Assembly: GCF_000282335.1 (NCBI RefSeq)
Contig: NZ_AKJM01000057.1
Location: 1-45,847 of the forward strand
Length of the DNA: 45,847 nucleotides
Reading direction: 5' to 3'
DNA from: Pseudomonas sp. GM48
Lineage (GTDB): Bacteria; Pseudomonadota; Gammaproteobacteria; Pseudomonadales; Pseudomonadaceae
The notes under the pieces are model-generated. The model was not told the DNA's origin. It saw only the letters and a program-made list of their open reading frames with translations, and did no database searches. This document shows, piece by piece, positions 8,829 to 17,122 of the stretch (the first letter of the stretch is position 1; each line of letters begins with the position of its first letter). The translations under genes and the position numbers were made by a program.

Positions 8829-9611
8829 ATGAACAAACCAGCCATTTCCATCAGCCTGTCGAGCTACGGCGCCGACCTTGTGCGCCAACGCGGCCAAGGC
8901 AGTTTCATCGAAGTGCTGGCCGCCGCCGGCGCCACGCACATCGAATGGCGCGAAGAATTGCTGACCGGCGAAGTGCCTGCGCAACTGGCGGAGGTGACCC
9001 GGGCCGAGGGTCTGGAGAGCGTGTATTCCTCACCGATGGAACTGTGGCTGGCTGGCCAATCGAAGCCCAACCTTGAACTGATCCGCGCCCTGCAACGCGC
9101 CGAGGCGTTCGGCGCCAAATGGTTGAAAGTGTCGCTGGGTTATTTCACTGACAACCGCGATCTGCAATCCCTCGCCCGGCTGCTGGACGCCAGCCCCGTG
9201 CAGTTACTGGTGGAAAACGACCAGACCTTGCACGGCGGTCGCATCGAGCCGTTCCAGCGTTTTTTCGCGGACGTCGAACAGCACAAGCTACCGATCAAAA
9301 TGACCTTCGATATCGGCAACTGGCACTGGCAGGACCAGTCCGCCGCCAGCGCCGCGCGCCTTCTCGGACGCCATGTCGGCTATGTGCACTGCAAAGCGGT
9401 TACGCGTCGCGCCGACGGCAAGCTGGTCGCCATCCCGCCGACCGCAAGCGACTTGCAACAGTGGGAACAGCTGCTGCGACACATGGCCCAAGGCGTTATG
9501 CGTGCCGCGGAATATCCGCTGCAAGGCGATGACCTGGTGCAACTGACCCGCGAACATGTGGTCGCCCTCGCTCACCTCGGCCAATCGCAGTTGGAGAGCG
9601 CTCATGTCTGA
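8829..9611 (+). CDS. kguE: KguE, sugar phosphate isomerase/epimerase of 2-ketogluconate use
   Basis: Protein of 260 aa with the xylose-isomerase-like TIM-barrel (AP endonuclease 2) fold. Signature segments are [12 protein letters not shown] near the N-terminus, VENDQT and [12 protein letters not shown], which supply acidic and histidine metal-ligand candidates. The start is the ATG after AGAGGTAAAACAACA; the longer in-frame extension runs back through a REPIN and is rejected. It is the first gene of kguEKTD and overlaps kguK by 8 bp (ATG 9604, stop 9609-9611). The exact reaction is poorly established; the epimerase label comes from family annotation. Confidence 0.88.
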   Translation: MNKPAISISLSSYGADLVRQRGQGSFIEVLAAAGATHIEWREELLTGEVPAQLAEVTRAEGLESVYSSPMELWLAGQSKPNLELIRALQRAEAFGAKWLKVSLGYFTDNRDLQSLARLLDASPVQLLVENDQTLHGGRIEPFQRFFADVEQHKLPIKMTFDIGNWHWQDQSAASAARLLGRHVGYVHCKAVTRRADGKLVAIPPTASDLQQWEQLLRHMAQGVMRAAEYPLQGDDLVQLTREHVVALAHLGQSQLESAHV

Positions 9612-10590
9612 GTTCGATATCCTCTCGTTCGGTGAAACCATGGCGATGTTCGTCGCCGAGCAGGCTGGTGATCTGGCCAGCGTTGGCGCTTTCCACAAAC
9701 GCATCGCCGGGGCTGACAGCAATGTTGCGATCGGTTTGTCGCGGCTGGGTTTCAAGGTGGCGTGGTTGAGCCGGGTCGGGGCCGATTCGTTGGGTCGGTT
9801 CGTGGTCGATACCCTGGAAAAAGAAGGCCTGGATTGCCGTCACGTCGACATCGACGCTGCCCACCCCACCGGTTTTCAACTCAAGTCCCGCACGGATGAT
9901 GGCAGCGATCCGTCCGTCGAGTACTTCCGACGCGGCTCTGCGGCCAGTCACCTGTCGTCGCACTCGATCGTCCCCGAATTGCTCAAGGCCCGGCACCTGC
10001 ACGCCACCGGCATTCCCCCGGCGCTGTCGGAAACTGCCCGGCAGATGTCGTTTGAATTGATGACCTGCATGCGCGATGCCGGGCGCAGCGTGTCCTTCGA
10101 CCCGAACCTGCGTCCCAGCCTGTGGGCCAGCGAGCAACAAATGATCAGCGAGATCAACCGCCTCGCCGCCCTCGCCCATTGGGTGCTGCCGGGGTTGAGT
10201 GAAGGTCGCTTGCTGACCGGTTTCGAAGACCCGGCGGACATCGCCGCGTTCTACCTCGACCAGGGCGCCGAAGCCGTGGCGATCAAGCTTGGGCCCCACG
10301 GTGCTTACTACCGCACCCATCTTGATCAAGGTTTCGTCGCTGGCGTGCCGGTGGCAACGGTGGTCGATACGGTGGGCGCCGGTGATGGTTTTGCTGTCGG
10401 CATGATCAGCGCGCTGCTGGAAAACCAGAGCTTTGCCGATGCCGTGAAGCGCGCCAACTGGATTGGCAGCCGGGCGGTTCAGAGCCGGGGGGATATGGAG
10501 GGGTTGCCTACCAGAGCCGAGATGGTCAGCGAATTTGAGGCCGCCTTCGCGAGCAAGCCCGCTCCCACACTGGATCGTATTCCAACGTAA
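9604..10590 (+). CDS. kguK: KguK, 2-ketogluconokinase (PfkB family), REP-extended C-terminus
   Basis: PfkB-family sugar kinase of 328 aa. It converts 2-ketogluconate to 2-keto-6-phosphogluconate in the cytoplasm (family and operon knowledge). Visible are the N-terminal GETMAMF and [14 protein letters not shown] substrate region, and the anion-hole/catalytic motif DTVGAGDGF with Asp261 as the base. It is translationally coupled to kguE. The last residues, [16 protein letters not shown], are encoded by a REP element (10540-10569) and are not part of the PfkB fold, so the native C-terminus was probably replaced or extended by a REP insertion. Confidence 0.92.
   Translation: MSEFDILSFGETMAMFVAEQAGDLASVGAFHKRIAGADSNVAIGLSRLGFKVAWLSRVGADSLGRFVVDTLEKEGLDCRHVDIDAAHPTGFQLKSRTDDGSDPSVEYFRRGSAASHLSSHSIVPELLKARHLHATGIPPALSETARQMSFELMTCMRDAGRSVSFDPNLRPSLWASEQQMISEINRLAALAHWVLPGLSEGRLLTGFEDPADIAAFYLDQGAEAVAIKLGPHGAYYRTHLDQGFVAGVPVATVVDTVGAGDGFAVGMISALLENQSFADAVKRANWIGSRAVQSRGDMEGLPTRAEMVSEFEAAFASKPAPTLDRIPT
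10540..10569 (-). repeat. single REP inside the 3' end of kguK
   Basis: GCCGCCTTCGCGAGCAAGCC continuing to CGCTCCCACAC matches the right half of the other REPINs and is translated in the kguK frame. No intact inverted partner follows; CCCCTGTAGGGGCC at about 10593 may be a decayed remnant. Confidence 0.85.
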
Positions 10591-10676
10591 ATCCCCTGTA
10601 GGGGCCAGAACGGTCACTGAAAATTTTGAACCCGTTACCTGCTGCGACAAAAACAACAAGCTCAGGAGCACCACTC

Positions 10677-11975
10677 ATGAAAACCGCAACGCTCGCCACC
10701 CGCCGCTGGTGGTACATCATGCCCATCGTGTTCATCACTTACAGCCTGGCGTATCTGGATCGCGCCAACTACGGCTTTGCCGCCGCCTCCGGCATGGCTG
10801 CCGACCTGATGATCACGCCGGGCCTGTCGTCGATGCTCGGCGCGCTGTTCTTCCTCGGTTACTTTTTCTTCCAGGTGCCTGGCGCGATCTACGCGCAAAA
10901 ACACAGTGTGAAGAAGCTGATTTTCGTCAGCCTGATCCTCTGGGGCAGCCTCGCGACTTTGACCGGTATCGTCTCCAACGCCTATTGGCTGATCGTCATT
11001 CGTTTCATGCTCGGCGTGGTCGAGGCCGCGGTGATGCCGGCGATGCTGATCTACCTGTGCCACTGGTTCACCCGCGCCGAACGCTCGCGGGCCAACACCT
11101 TCCTGATTCTCGGCAACCCGGTGACCATGCTCTGGATGTCGGTGGTGTCAGGGTATCTGGTGCAGCACTACAGCTGGCGCTGGATGTTCATTGTCGAAGG
11201 TTTGCCGGCAGTGCTCTGGGCTTTCATCTGGTGGCGTCTGGCCGATGATCGTCCGTCGCAAGCCAAGTGGCTCAACGATCAGGAAAAGCAGGATCTGGAA
11301 AGCGCACTGGCCGCCGAGCAGGTTGGCATCAAGGCCGTGAAGAACTACGCCGAAGCCTTCCGCTCGCCGAAAGTGATCATCCTGGCCTTGCAGTTTTTCT
11401 GCTGGAGCATCGGCGTCTACGGCTTCGTGCTTTGGCTGCCGTCGATCCTCAAGGCCGGCGCGCAGATGGACATGGTCCAGGCCGGCTGGCTCTCCGCGCT
11501 GCCGTACCTGGCGGCAGTGATCGGCATGCTGTTGGTGTCCTGGGGTTCGGACAAGCTGCAAAAACGCAAACGCTTCGTCTGGCCGCCGCTGCTGATCGCC
11601 TCGATTGCGTTCTACGGCTCCTATGCCCTAGGGGCCGAGCATTTCTGGTGGTCCTACACGCTGCTGGTGATTGCCGGTGCCTGTATGTACGCGCCCTACG
11701 GCCCGTTCTTCGCGATCATCCCGGAAATCCTCCCAGCCAACGTTGCGGGCGGCGCCATGGCGCTGATCAACAGCATGGGCGCCCTCGGTTCGTTTGGCGG
11801 CTCCTATTTGGTCGGCTACCTGAACAGCTCCACCGGTTCGCCCGGCGCCTCGTACCTGTTGATGAGCGGCGCCTTGATGCTCTCGGTGCTGCTGACCATT
11901 TTCCTCAAGCCCGGTGCCAGCGACCGGGAGCGGCCCACGGCTACCGTAGCGCGCACCGCTACAGCCCATTCCTGA
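10677..11975 (+). CDS. kguT: KguT, 2-ketogluconate MFS transporter
   Basis: Major facilitator (anion:cation symporter group) of 432 aa with about 12 hydrophobic helices. The loop after TM1 carries YLDRANYGFA, the family-typical Y-x-DR-x-N motif. The transport role in inner-membrane uptake of 2-ketogluconate follows from its position between kguK and kguD. The ATG at 10677 is preceded by CAGGAGC at good spacing. The gap to kguK is 86 bp and holds the decayed REP remnant. The tail (DRERPTATVARTATAHS) is polar and cytoplasmic. Confidence 0.9.
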   Translation: MKTATLATRRWWYIMPIVFITYSLAYLDRANYGFAAASGMAADLMITPGLSSMLGALFFLGYFFFQVPGAIYAQKHSVKKLIFVSLILWGSLATLTGIVSNAYWLIVIRFMLGVVEAAVMPAMLIYLCHWFTRAERSRANTFLILGNPVTMLWMSVVSGYLVQHYSWRWMFIVEGLPAVLWAFIWWRLADDRPSQAKWLNDQEKQDLESALAAEQVGIKAVKNYAEAFRSPKVIILALQFFCWSIGVYGFVLWLPSILKAGAQMDMVQAGWLSALPYLAAVIGMLLVSWGSDKLQKRKRFVWPPLLIASIAFYGSYALGAEHFWWSYTLLVIAGACMYAPYGPFFAIIPEILPANVAGGAMALINSMGALGSFGGSYLVGYLNSSTGSPGASYLLMSGALMLSVLLTIFLKPGASDRERPTATVARTATAHS

Positions 11976-11987
11976 ATTGATTTCGAG

Positions 11988-12974
11988 ATGAATACCATGA
12001 AAAAGCAGGTGGTCCTGTACAAGAAACTTTCACCGTTGCTGATGGCTCGCCTGCACGAGCAGGCCGAAGTGACGCTGATCGACAACCTCGACAGCGAAGG
12101 CCTGGCCAAGCTGCGCAACGCCCTGCCCCGCGCCCACGGCCTGCTCGGTGCCAGCCTGAAACTGGATGCCGAACTGCTCGACCTCGCGCCGAACCTTGAA
12201 GCCATTGCCAGCATTTCGGTGGGCGTCGACAACTACGATATCGACTACCTGAGCGAGCGGCGCATCCTGCTCAGCAACACGCCGGACGTGCTCACCGAAA
12301 CCACCGCCGACACCGGTTTCGCCTTGATCCTGGCCACGGCCCGGCGCGTCGTGGAACTGGCGAACCTTGTCCGCGCAGGCGGTTGGCAGCGCAACATCGG
12401 CCCCGCGCATTTCGGCAGCGACGTGCATGGCAAGACCCTGGGCATCATCGGCATGGGGCGCATCGGCGAGGCACTGGCCCAGCGCGGGCATTGCGGTTTT
12501 GGCATGCCGGTGATCTATCACAGCCAGTCGCCGAAACCGGCGGTGGAGCAGCGTTTCAATGCGCAGTACCGGACCCTGCCCGAACTGCTGCAACAAGCGG
12601 ACTTCATTTGCCTGACGCTGCCACTGACCGCAGACACCGAAGGCCTGATCGGCGCCGAACAGTTCGCCCTGATGCGCCCGCAGAGCATCTTCATCAACAT
12701 CTCCCGGGGCAAGGTAGTGGACGAGGCGGCGCTGATTGAAGCCTTGCGTGCGGGACAGATTCGCGCGGCGGGACTGGATGTGTTCGAGCGCGAGCCGTTG
12801 CATCCCGACTCGCCACTCTTGCAGCTGGACAATGTGGTAGCGACACCGCACATAGGCTCGGCGACCCATGAAACCCGGGAAGCCATGGCCAGCTGCGCGG
12901 TGGACAATCTATTGGCGGCGCTGGCGGGTGAGCGGCCGGTGAATCTGGTGAATGGGGCGGCGTGGCGAGGTTGA
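11988..12974 (+). CDS. kguD: KguD, 2-keto-6-phosphogluconate reductase (2-hydroxyacid dehydrogenase family)
   Basis: D-isomer-specific 2-hydroxyacid dehydrogenase of 328 aa. It reduces 2-keto-6-phosphogluconate to 6-phosphogluconate, which enters the Entner-Doudoroff route. The sequence shows ISVGVDNYD, the Rossmann motif GIIGMGRIGEALA, NISRGKVVDEAAL (catalytic Arg), FEREPLHPDSPLL (Glu) and ATPHIGSAT (His). It starts 12 bp after kguT. A second ATG three codons in (11997) is an equally plausible start. It ends the kgu operon; a REP-type repeat follows 13 bp after the stop. Confidence 0.9.
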   Translation: MNTMKKQVVLYKKLSPLLMARLHEQAEVTLIDNLDSEGLAKLRNALPRAHGLLGASLKLDAELLDLAPNLEAIASISVGVDNYDIDYLSERRILLSNTPDVLTETTADTGFALILATARRVVELANLVRAGGWQRNIGPAHFGSDVHGKTLGIIGMGRIGEALAQRGHCGFGMPVIYHSQSPKPAVEQRFNAQYRTLPELLQQADFICLTLPLTADTEGLIGAEQFALMRPQSIFINISRGKVVDEAALIEALRAGQIRAAGLDVFEREPLHPDSPLLQLDNVVATPHIGSATHETREAMASCAVDNLLAALAGERPVNLVNGAAWRG

Positions 12975-12987
12975 GGCAGCCTCCCTT

Positions 12988-13118
12988 GTAGCAGCTGGCG
13001 GAGCCTGCGTCCGGCTGCGTAGCAGTCGCGAAATCAGACAACACGGTGTTTCAGGTAGACCTCGCACTCAGGTTTTACGACTGCTGCGCAGCCGGACGCA
13101 GGCTCCGCCAGCTGCTAC
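12988..13118. repeat. REP-type inverted repeat, GTAGCAGCTG family
   Basis: GTAGCAGCTGGCGGAGCCTG...CCGGCTGCG at the left and its inverse at the right, ending CCAGCTGCTAC, with about 60 bp between. The interior (ATCAGACAACACGGTGTTTC) resembles that of the copy at 30501. It lies between the convergent kguD and aruH genes. Confidence 0.9.
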
Positions 13119-13133
13119 GGGCGAGTGGTGGCA

Positions 13134-14321
13134 TCAGGCGCGGCGTGCTTCGAGCGCGTCCGTGGCACACAGCGCGATGCGCCGACAGGCATCCGCCAGT
13201 TTCGGCCGATCGACCACCAGGCCGATGCGGATATGCCCCGCCGCACTCGGTCCGAAGGCTTCACCGGCCAATACCGACACACCGTACCGTTCCAGCAGCC
13301 GCTCGGCGAAATGCTGGGCCGACAACCCGGTGGGGCGCACATCGACCATCACGAACATGCCGCCATCGGGGCGGATCGCCCGCAGACCGGCGCAATGATC
13401 GAGACTTGTACACACAAGGTCACGACGCTGGCGATACTCTTCGCGCATCGAGGCCACTTCCGGCAGGTCCCGGTCCAGCGCCAACTGCGCGGCGTTCTGC
13501 ACGAAATCCGGGATACCGAACAACATGCTGAGCGACAAGTTGACCAGATGCCCGGCCATGGGTTTGGGCCCGATCACCCAGCCCACTCGCCAGCCGCTCA
13601 TGGCGTGGGACTTGGACAGGCTGTTGATCGTCGCCGTCCGTTCGGCCATGCCCGGCAGACTCGCCGGACTGATGTGCTCACCCTCGTACAGCAGATCGCT
13701 GTAGACCTCATCGCTGATCAGCCACAAATCGTGGCGAATGCACAGCGCCGCCAGCTCCTGCCAGCTCGCTAGTGACAAACTGGCGCCGGATGGATTGTTC
13801 GGACTGTTGAGCAGGATGGCGCGTGTTTTCGGCGTGATCCGTGCCGCGACATCCGCCGGGTCGACGCGAAACCCGTTCTGCGGACGCACTGGCACCGGGA
13901 CCACTGTGGCCGCACAAGCGCCGATCACGCCTTCATAAGTCACGTACATCGGCTCGGCGACTATCACTTCATCGCCCGGATCGAGCAGGCATTGCGCCAC
14001 CGAATACACCGCGCACTGCGCGCCTGGAAAGACGATCACATGTTCAGCATCCACCGCCTGACCGCTACGGTGCCGATGCCGGCGGGCAATGCTGTCGCGC
14101 AGCCCTCGACTGCCGCGCACTTCAGGATAGTGCGTATCACCGGCCAACAGGCTGGCAATGGCCGCCTGGACAATCGGTTGCGGGGTGTCGAAATCCGGGT
14201 CACCGATCGACAGCAGCAAGACATCGACGCCCTGCTCGCGCAACGCCAGCGCTCGATCGTGAATCTGCCAGGCCGCCGCTCCGTCTCCGGCGATTCGTTG
14301 AGTCAAGGCTGAATAGCGCAT
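13134..14321 (-). CDS. aruH: AruH, arginine:pyruvate transaminase
   Basis: Fold-type I PLP aminotransferase of 395 aa. In family members it transfers the alpha-amino group of L-arginine to pyruvate, giving 2-ketoarginine and alanine. The sequence shows LLLSIGDPDFDTPQ, LNSPNNPSGA, SDEVYSDLLY and the Schiff-base lysine Lys237 in SLSKSHAMSGWRVGW. It closely matches my recollection of P. aeruginosa AruH throughout, including RYS.TQRIAGDGAAAW at the start and VSVLAGEAFGPSAAGHIR near the end. The start has AGGAG 8 nt upstream. The usual partner aruI (2-ketoarginine decarboxylase) is not beside it, so the rest of the pathway must lie elsewhere or be absent. Confidence 0.88.
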   Translation of the reverse strand: MRYSALTQRIAGDGAAAWQIHDRALALREQGVDVLLLSIGDPDFDTPQPIVQAAIASLLAGDTHYPEVRGSRGLRDSIARRHRHRSGQAVDAEHVIVFPGAQCAVYSVAQCLLDPGDEVIVAEPMYVTYEGVIGACAATVVPVPVRPQNGFRVDPADVAARITPKTRAILLNSPNNPSGASLSLASWQELAALCIRHDLWLISDEVYSDLLYEGEHISPASLPGMAERTATINSLSKSHAMSGWRVGWVIGPKPMAGHLVNLSLSMLFGIPDFVQNAAQLALDRDLPEVASMREEYRQRRDLVCTSLDHCAGLRAIRPDGGMFVMVDVRPTGLSAQHFAERLLERYGVSVLAGEAFGPSAAGHIRIGLVVDRPKLADACRRIALCATDALEARRA

Positions 14322-14401
14322 GTCGTTCTCCTGTCGCGCGGGTGCTCCAGCCTCAACCCTATCTCAATTCAGGAAATGCGCCACTATTGCAGGGATGCCC
14401 T

Positions 14402-15562
14402 TTATTCTTCGGGCCCGATCCGCACCTGGGCTCTGGCCACCCGCCACACCCGGGCCACATCGCTCGCCCGCTCACGCAGCAAACGCGGTGCTTCGGCACA
14501 AGCCTGCTCGAGGGTCATCGGCCCGCTCGCCAGGGCAAACGCCGCGTCGATGCCATGCTCATAGAGCGCCTGATAACCGTCGCCCAGCGTGCCGGCAATG
14601 ACGATGACCGGCACACCGTGCTGCCTGGCGACACGCGCCACACCAAACGGCGTCTTGCCGCGCAGGGTTTGCGCATCGAAACGCCCTTCACCGGTGATCA
14701 CCAGGTCGGCGCCTGCAACCGCCTCGGCCAGGCCCACCAGCTCGGCAACCACCTCGACCCCGGCCTTGAATTGCGCGCCCAGGAACGCTTTGGCGGCAAA
14801 CCCCAGGCCACCTGCCGCGCCACTGCCCGGTTCGTCACGGACATCGTTGTTCAAGGCTGTCGCGCAATGCCCGGCAAAGTGCCTGAGAGCGCGGTCCAGT
14901 TGCTCGACCTGTGCGGGCGAGGCGCCTTTTTGCGGGCCAAAAATCGCCGAGGCGCCGTGGGGACCGCACAGCGGGTTGTTGACGTCGGCGGCGATGTCGA
15001 AGCGTACCTGCGCCAGTCGCGGATCGATGTCGCTCAGGTCAATGTGCGCCAATTGCCCAAGGGCGAGACCGCCCGGTGACAGCGTCTGCCCCTGAGCGTC
15101 CAGCAGTTTCACACCCAAGGCCTGCATGGCACCCGCGCCGCCATCATTGGTCGCACTGCCGCCAATCGCCAGGATCACCCGTTGTGCACCGGCATCCAGC
15201 GCGGCACGGATCAATTGCCCAGTGCCAAAGGTGCTGCTAATGCACGCATCCCGTTGCGCCACCGGGACCAACTGCAAACCACTGGCCTCGGCCATTTCGA
15301 TGATCGCGGTGTGGCTCTGCGGCAACCAGCCCCAGGCGGCATCCACCGTTGCCCCCAGCGGCCCGCGAACCACAGTGCGGCGCAGTTCGCCTTCGCACGC
15401 GGCAAGAATCGACTCGACAGTCCCTTCCCCGCCGTCGGCCATCGGGCACTTGATCAATTGAGCATCCGGCCACACCTGCGCCAGCCCCAACGCGATGGCA
15501 TCGGCCACGCCTTGAGCGCTGAGGCTGTCCTTGAACGAATCGGGGGCGATCACGATTTTCAT
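14402..15562 (-). CDS. glxK: Glycerate kinase
   Basis: Glycerate kinase of the GlxK/GarK family, 386 aa, phosphorylating D-glycerate in the last step of glyoxylate/sugar-diacid breakdown. It begins MKIVIAPDSFKDSLSA, carries PMADGGEGT, AIGGSATNDGGAGA, GSGAAGGLGF and DLVITGEGRFDAQT, all hallmarks of the family, and has normal length. TGGAGAA precedes the ATG. It lies upstream of aruH on the same strand (80 bp gap) and near cdaR, the diacid-responsive activator, whose E. coli relative controls garK (inference for regulation here). Confidence 0.92.
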   Translation of the reverse strand: MKIVIAPDSFKDSLSAQGVADAIALGLAQVWPDAQLIKCPMADGGEGTVESILAACEGELRRTVVRGPLGATVDAAWGWLPQSHTAIIEMAEASGLQLVPVAQRDACISSTFGTGQLIRAALDAGAQRVILAIGGSATNDGGAGAMQALGVKLLDAQGQTLSPGGLALGQLAHIDLSDIDPRLAQVRFDIAADVNNPLCGPHGASAIFGPQKGASPAQVEQLDRALRHFAGHCATALNNDVRDEPGSGAAGGLGFAAKAFLGAQFKAGVEVVAELVGLAEAVAGADLVITGEGRFDAQTLRGKTPFGVARVARQHGVPVIVIAGTLGDGYQALYEHGIDAAFALASGPMTLEQACAEAPRLLRERASDVARVWRVARAQVRIGPEE

Positions 15563-15603
15563 GGGAATTCTCCAGTTCCAATGTCCACATGCTGCCAGCC
15601 GTC

Positions 15604-15656
15604 ATGAACAATAACGCCGGTCCGCTGCACAAGCGGCTTTGAGGATTATTGTTCAT
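15604..15656. promoter_or_regulatory. nested inverted repeat upstream of glxK
   Basis: Perfect 11-bp arms ATGAACAATAA (15604-15614) and TTATTGTTCAT (15646-15656) enclose a smaller hairpin CCGCT...AGCGG (15622-15636). The position 42 bp upstream of glxK suits an operator, or a structured leader. TTGTTCA recurs at 16986 in the cdaR-MFS intergenic region, so a shared regulator such as CdaR is possible (inference). Confidence 0.5.
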
Positions 15657-15689
15657 TTCCACAAAACCTTCTTCCTGCGACCTTCACGT

Positions 15690-15834
15690 GTAGCAGCTGC
15701 CGAGCTTGCGAGGCTGCGTTCGGCGGCGGAGCCGTCGTCAATCCTATGCATGCGGTTTTCCTGAAACACCGCAGCGTTTGAGTTCACGACGGCTTCGCCG
15801 CCGAACGCAGCCTCGCAGGCTCGGCAGCTGCTAC
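15690..15834. repeat. REP-type inverted repeat, GTAGCAGCTG family, overlapping the cdaR stop
   Basis: GTAGCAGCTGCCGAGCTTGC...GGCTGCGTTCGGCGGCG pairs with CGCCGAACGCAGCCTCGCAG...GCAGCTGCTAC. The terminal CTAC on the plus strand supplies the TAG stop codon (15831-15833, read on minus) of cdaR. Confidence 0.9.
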
Positions 15835-16952
15835 GGGTTTACGTCGGTTTGTGGGAGTAATTGCACGCCGAGGTACAGTGCGAGCATGCCGTCCAGGCGT
15901 AGAGGATCAACCCCGCTCAGTTCGGCGATGCGTTCCATGCGATAACGCAGACTGTTGCGATGGATGCCCAGGGCATCGGCGCAGGCCTGGCTCTGGCCGT
16001 CGTGTTCGCACCAACTGCGCAGGGTCGCCAGTAATTGACCATTGCTGTCCTTGGCAATGACTTTGCGCAGCGGGTTGAGCAATTCGTCGAGGGCGTCGTC
16101 GTTGCGGTGGCGCCAGAGCATCACCGGTAGCCGATAGCGGGTCAGCGTCAGCAATCTGGAGCGCGGCAATACATCGCGACCGTAGGCCAGCAAGTCACCG
16201 ACCCGGCGATAGCAGCGGCGCAAACCCGCCAGTCCATCGGCCTGACCACCCACGGCTATGCGCAGGATGTTCCAGCCCAGGCCGTCGAGTTTGTCCAGCA
16301 AGCGCTCGTTCTCGATCGTCTGGCTGGCTGGCCGGCACCAGAGCAACGAGGTTTTGGCCGAACTCACGCACCAACTGTCGGGGTAACGGCTCGTCAACCA
16401 GGCACTGAGTGCCTCGACGGTTTGCCCCGGGGCGTGCTCCAGGCCCAGTTCGAACAGGTATGGCACTCGGGTCATCCGTGGCTTGAGGCCCAACTGCTGC
16501 GCTTCATCGACCAGTCGCGGAGAATCCCCGGCTTCGCTGAGCAGCAGCGCCAGCAAATCATCGCAGCGCTGGCGTCGCCATTGCTGTTCGGCCTGCTGGT
16601 TGCGCTGGCCCACCAGCATTTCGGCGGTCATGCGCACCAACTCGGCGTAGGTGCGCAGTTGCTCGGGTTCGCCGGTGATACCCAGCACGCCGATCAGGCG
16701 CTGATCAAGCCACAACGGCAGGTTGATGCCTGGCTGCACGCCCTTGAGATGAATCGCTGTCTGCGCATCGATCTCCACCACGCGGCCGTTGGCCAATACC
16801 AGTTGCGCCCCCTCATGCCGGGTGTTGACCCGCTCCGGTTCGCCACTGCCGAGGATCAAGCCCTGGCTGTCCATGACGTTGACGTTGTATGGCAGGATAG
16901 CCATCGCCCGGTCGACGATGTCCTGGGCCAGGTCGTGATCGAGTTCGAACAT
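15831..16952 (-). CDS. cdaR: CdaR-type sugar-diacid recognition transcriptional regulator
   Basis: Regulator of 373 aa. The N-terminal sugar-diacid recognition domain (LAQDIVDRAMAILPYNVNVMDSQGLILGSG, HLKGVQPGINLPLWL, GVLGITGEPEQLRTYAELVRMTAEML) is followed by a middle GGDEF-like region. The C-terminal PucR/CdaR helix-turn-helix is QACADALGIHRNSLRYRMERIAEL. The start is the internal ATG at 16952 (MFELDHDL) with AAGGATC upstream; the longer frame to 17033 lacks family similarity. It is divergent from an MFS transporter and upstream of glxK on the same strand. The stop codon TAG is contributed by the adjacent REP repeat. In E. coli CdaR activates galactarate, glucarate and glycerate genes. Confidence 0.9.
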   Translation of the reverse strand: MFELDHDLAQDIVDRAMAILPYNVNVMDSQGLILGSGEPERVNTRHEGAQLVLANGRVVEIDAQTAIHLKGVQPGINLPLWLDQRLIGVLGITGEPEQLRTYAELVRMTAEMLVGQRNQQAEQQWRRQRCDDLLALLLSEAGDSPRLVDEAQQLGLKPRMTRVPYLFELGLEHAPGQTVEALSAWLTSRYPDSWCVSSAKTSLLWCRPASQTIENERLLDKLDGLGWNILRIAVGGQADGLAGLRRCYRRVGDLLAYGRDVLPRSRLLTLTRYRLPVMLWRHRNDDALDELLNPLRKVIAKDSNGQLLATLRSWCEHDGQSQACADALGIHRNSLRYRMERIAELSGVDPLRLDGMLALYLGVQLLPQTDVNP

Positions 16953-17122
16953 GCAAGTGATCCTTGAAGACGGTGATGGAACGGGTTGTTCACCCGCACA
17001 GGCCTTGGTTGCAAACCCTGTGCTCAGGCACAAAGACAGCCACCATAAGGGTGGTCGAGACTCTCAGGGCGATCAACGTTACCCTTTGCATCGCAAAAAA
17101 TCATAATAATGAGAGAGCCGCC

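Noticed and set aside
15831..17033. CdaR starting at 17033 (400 aa)
   Set aside because: The extra 27 residues lack family similarity, while the ATG at 16952 has AAGGATC and begins the conserved recognition domain.
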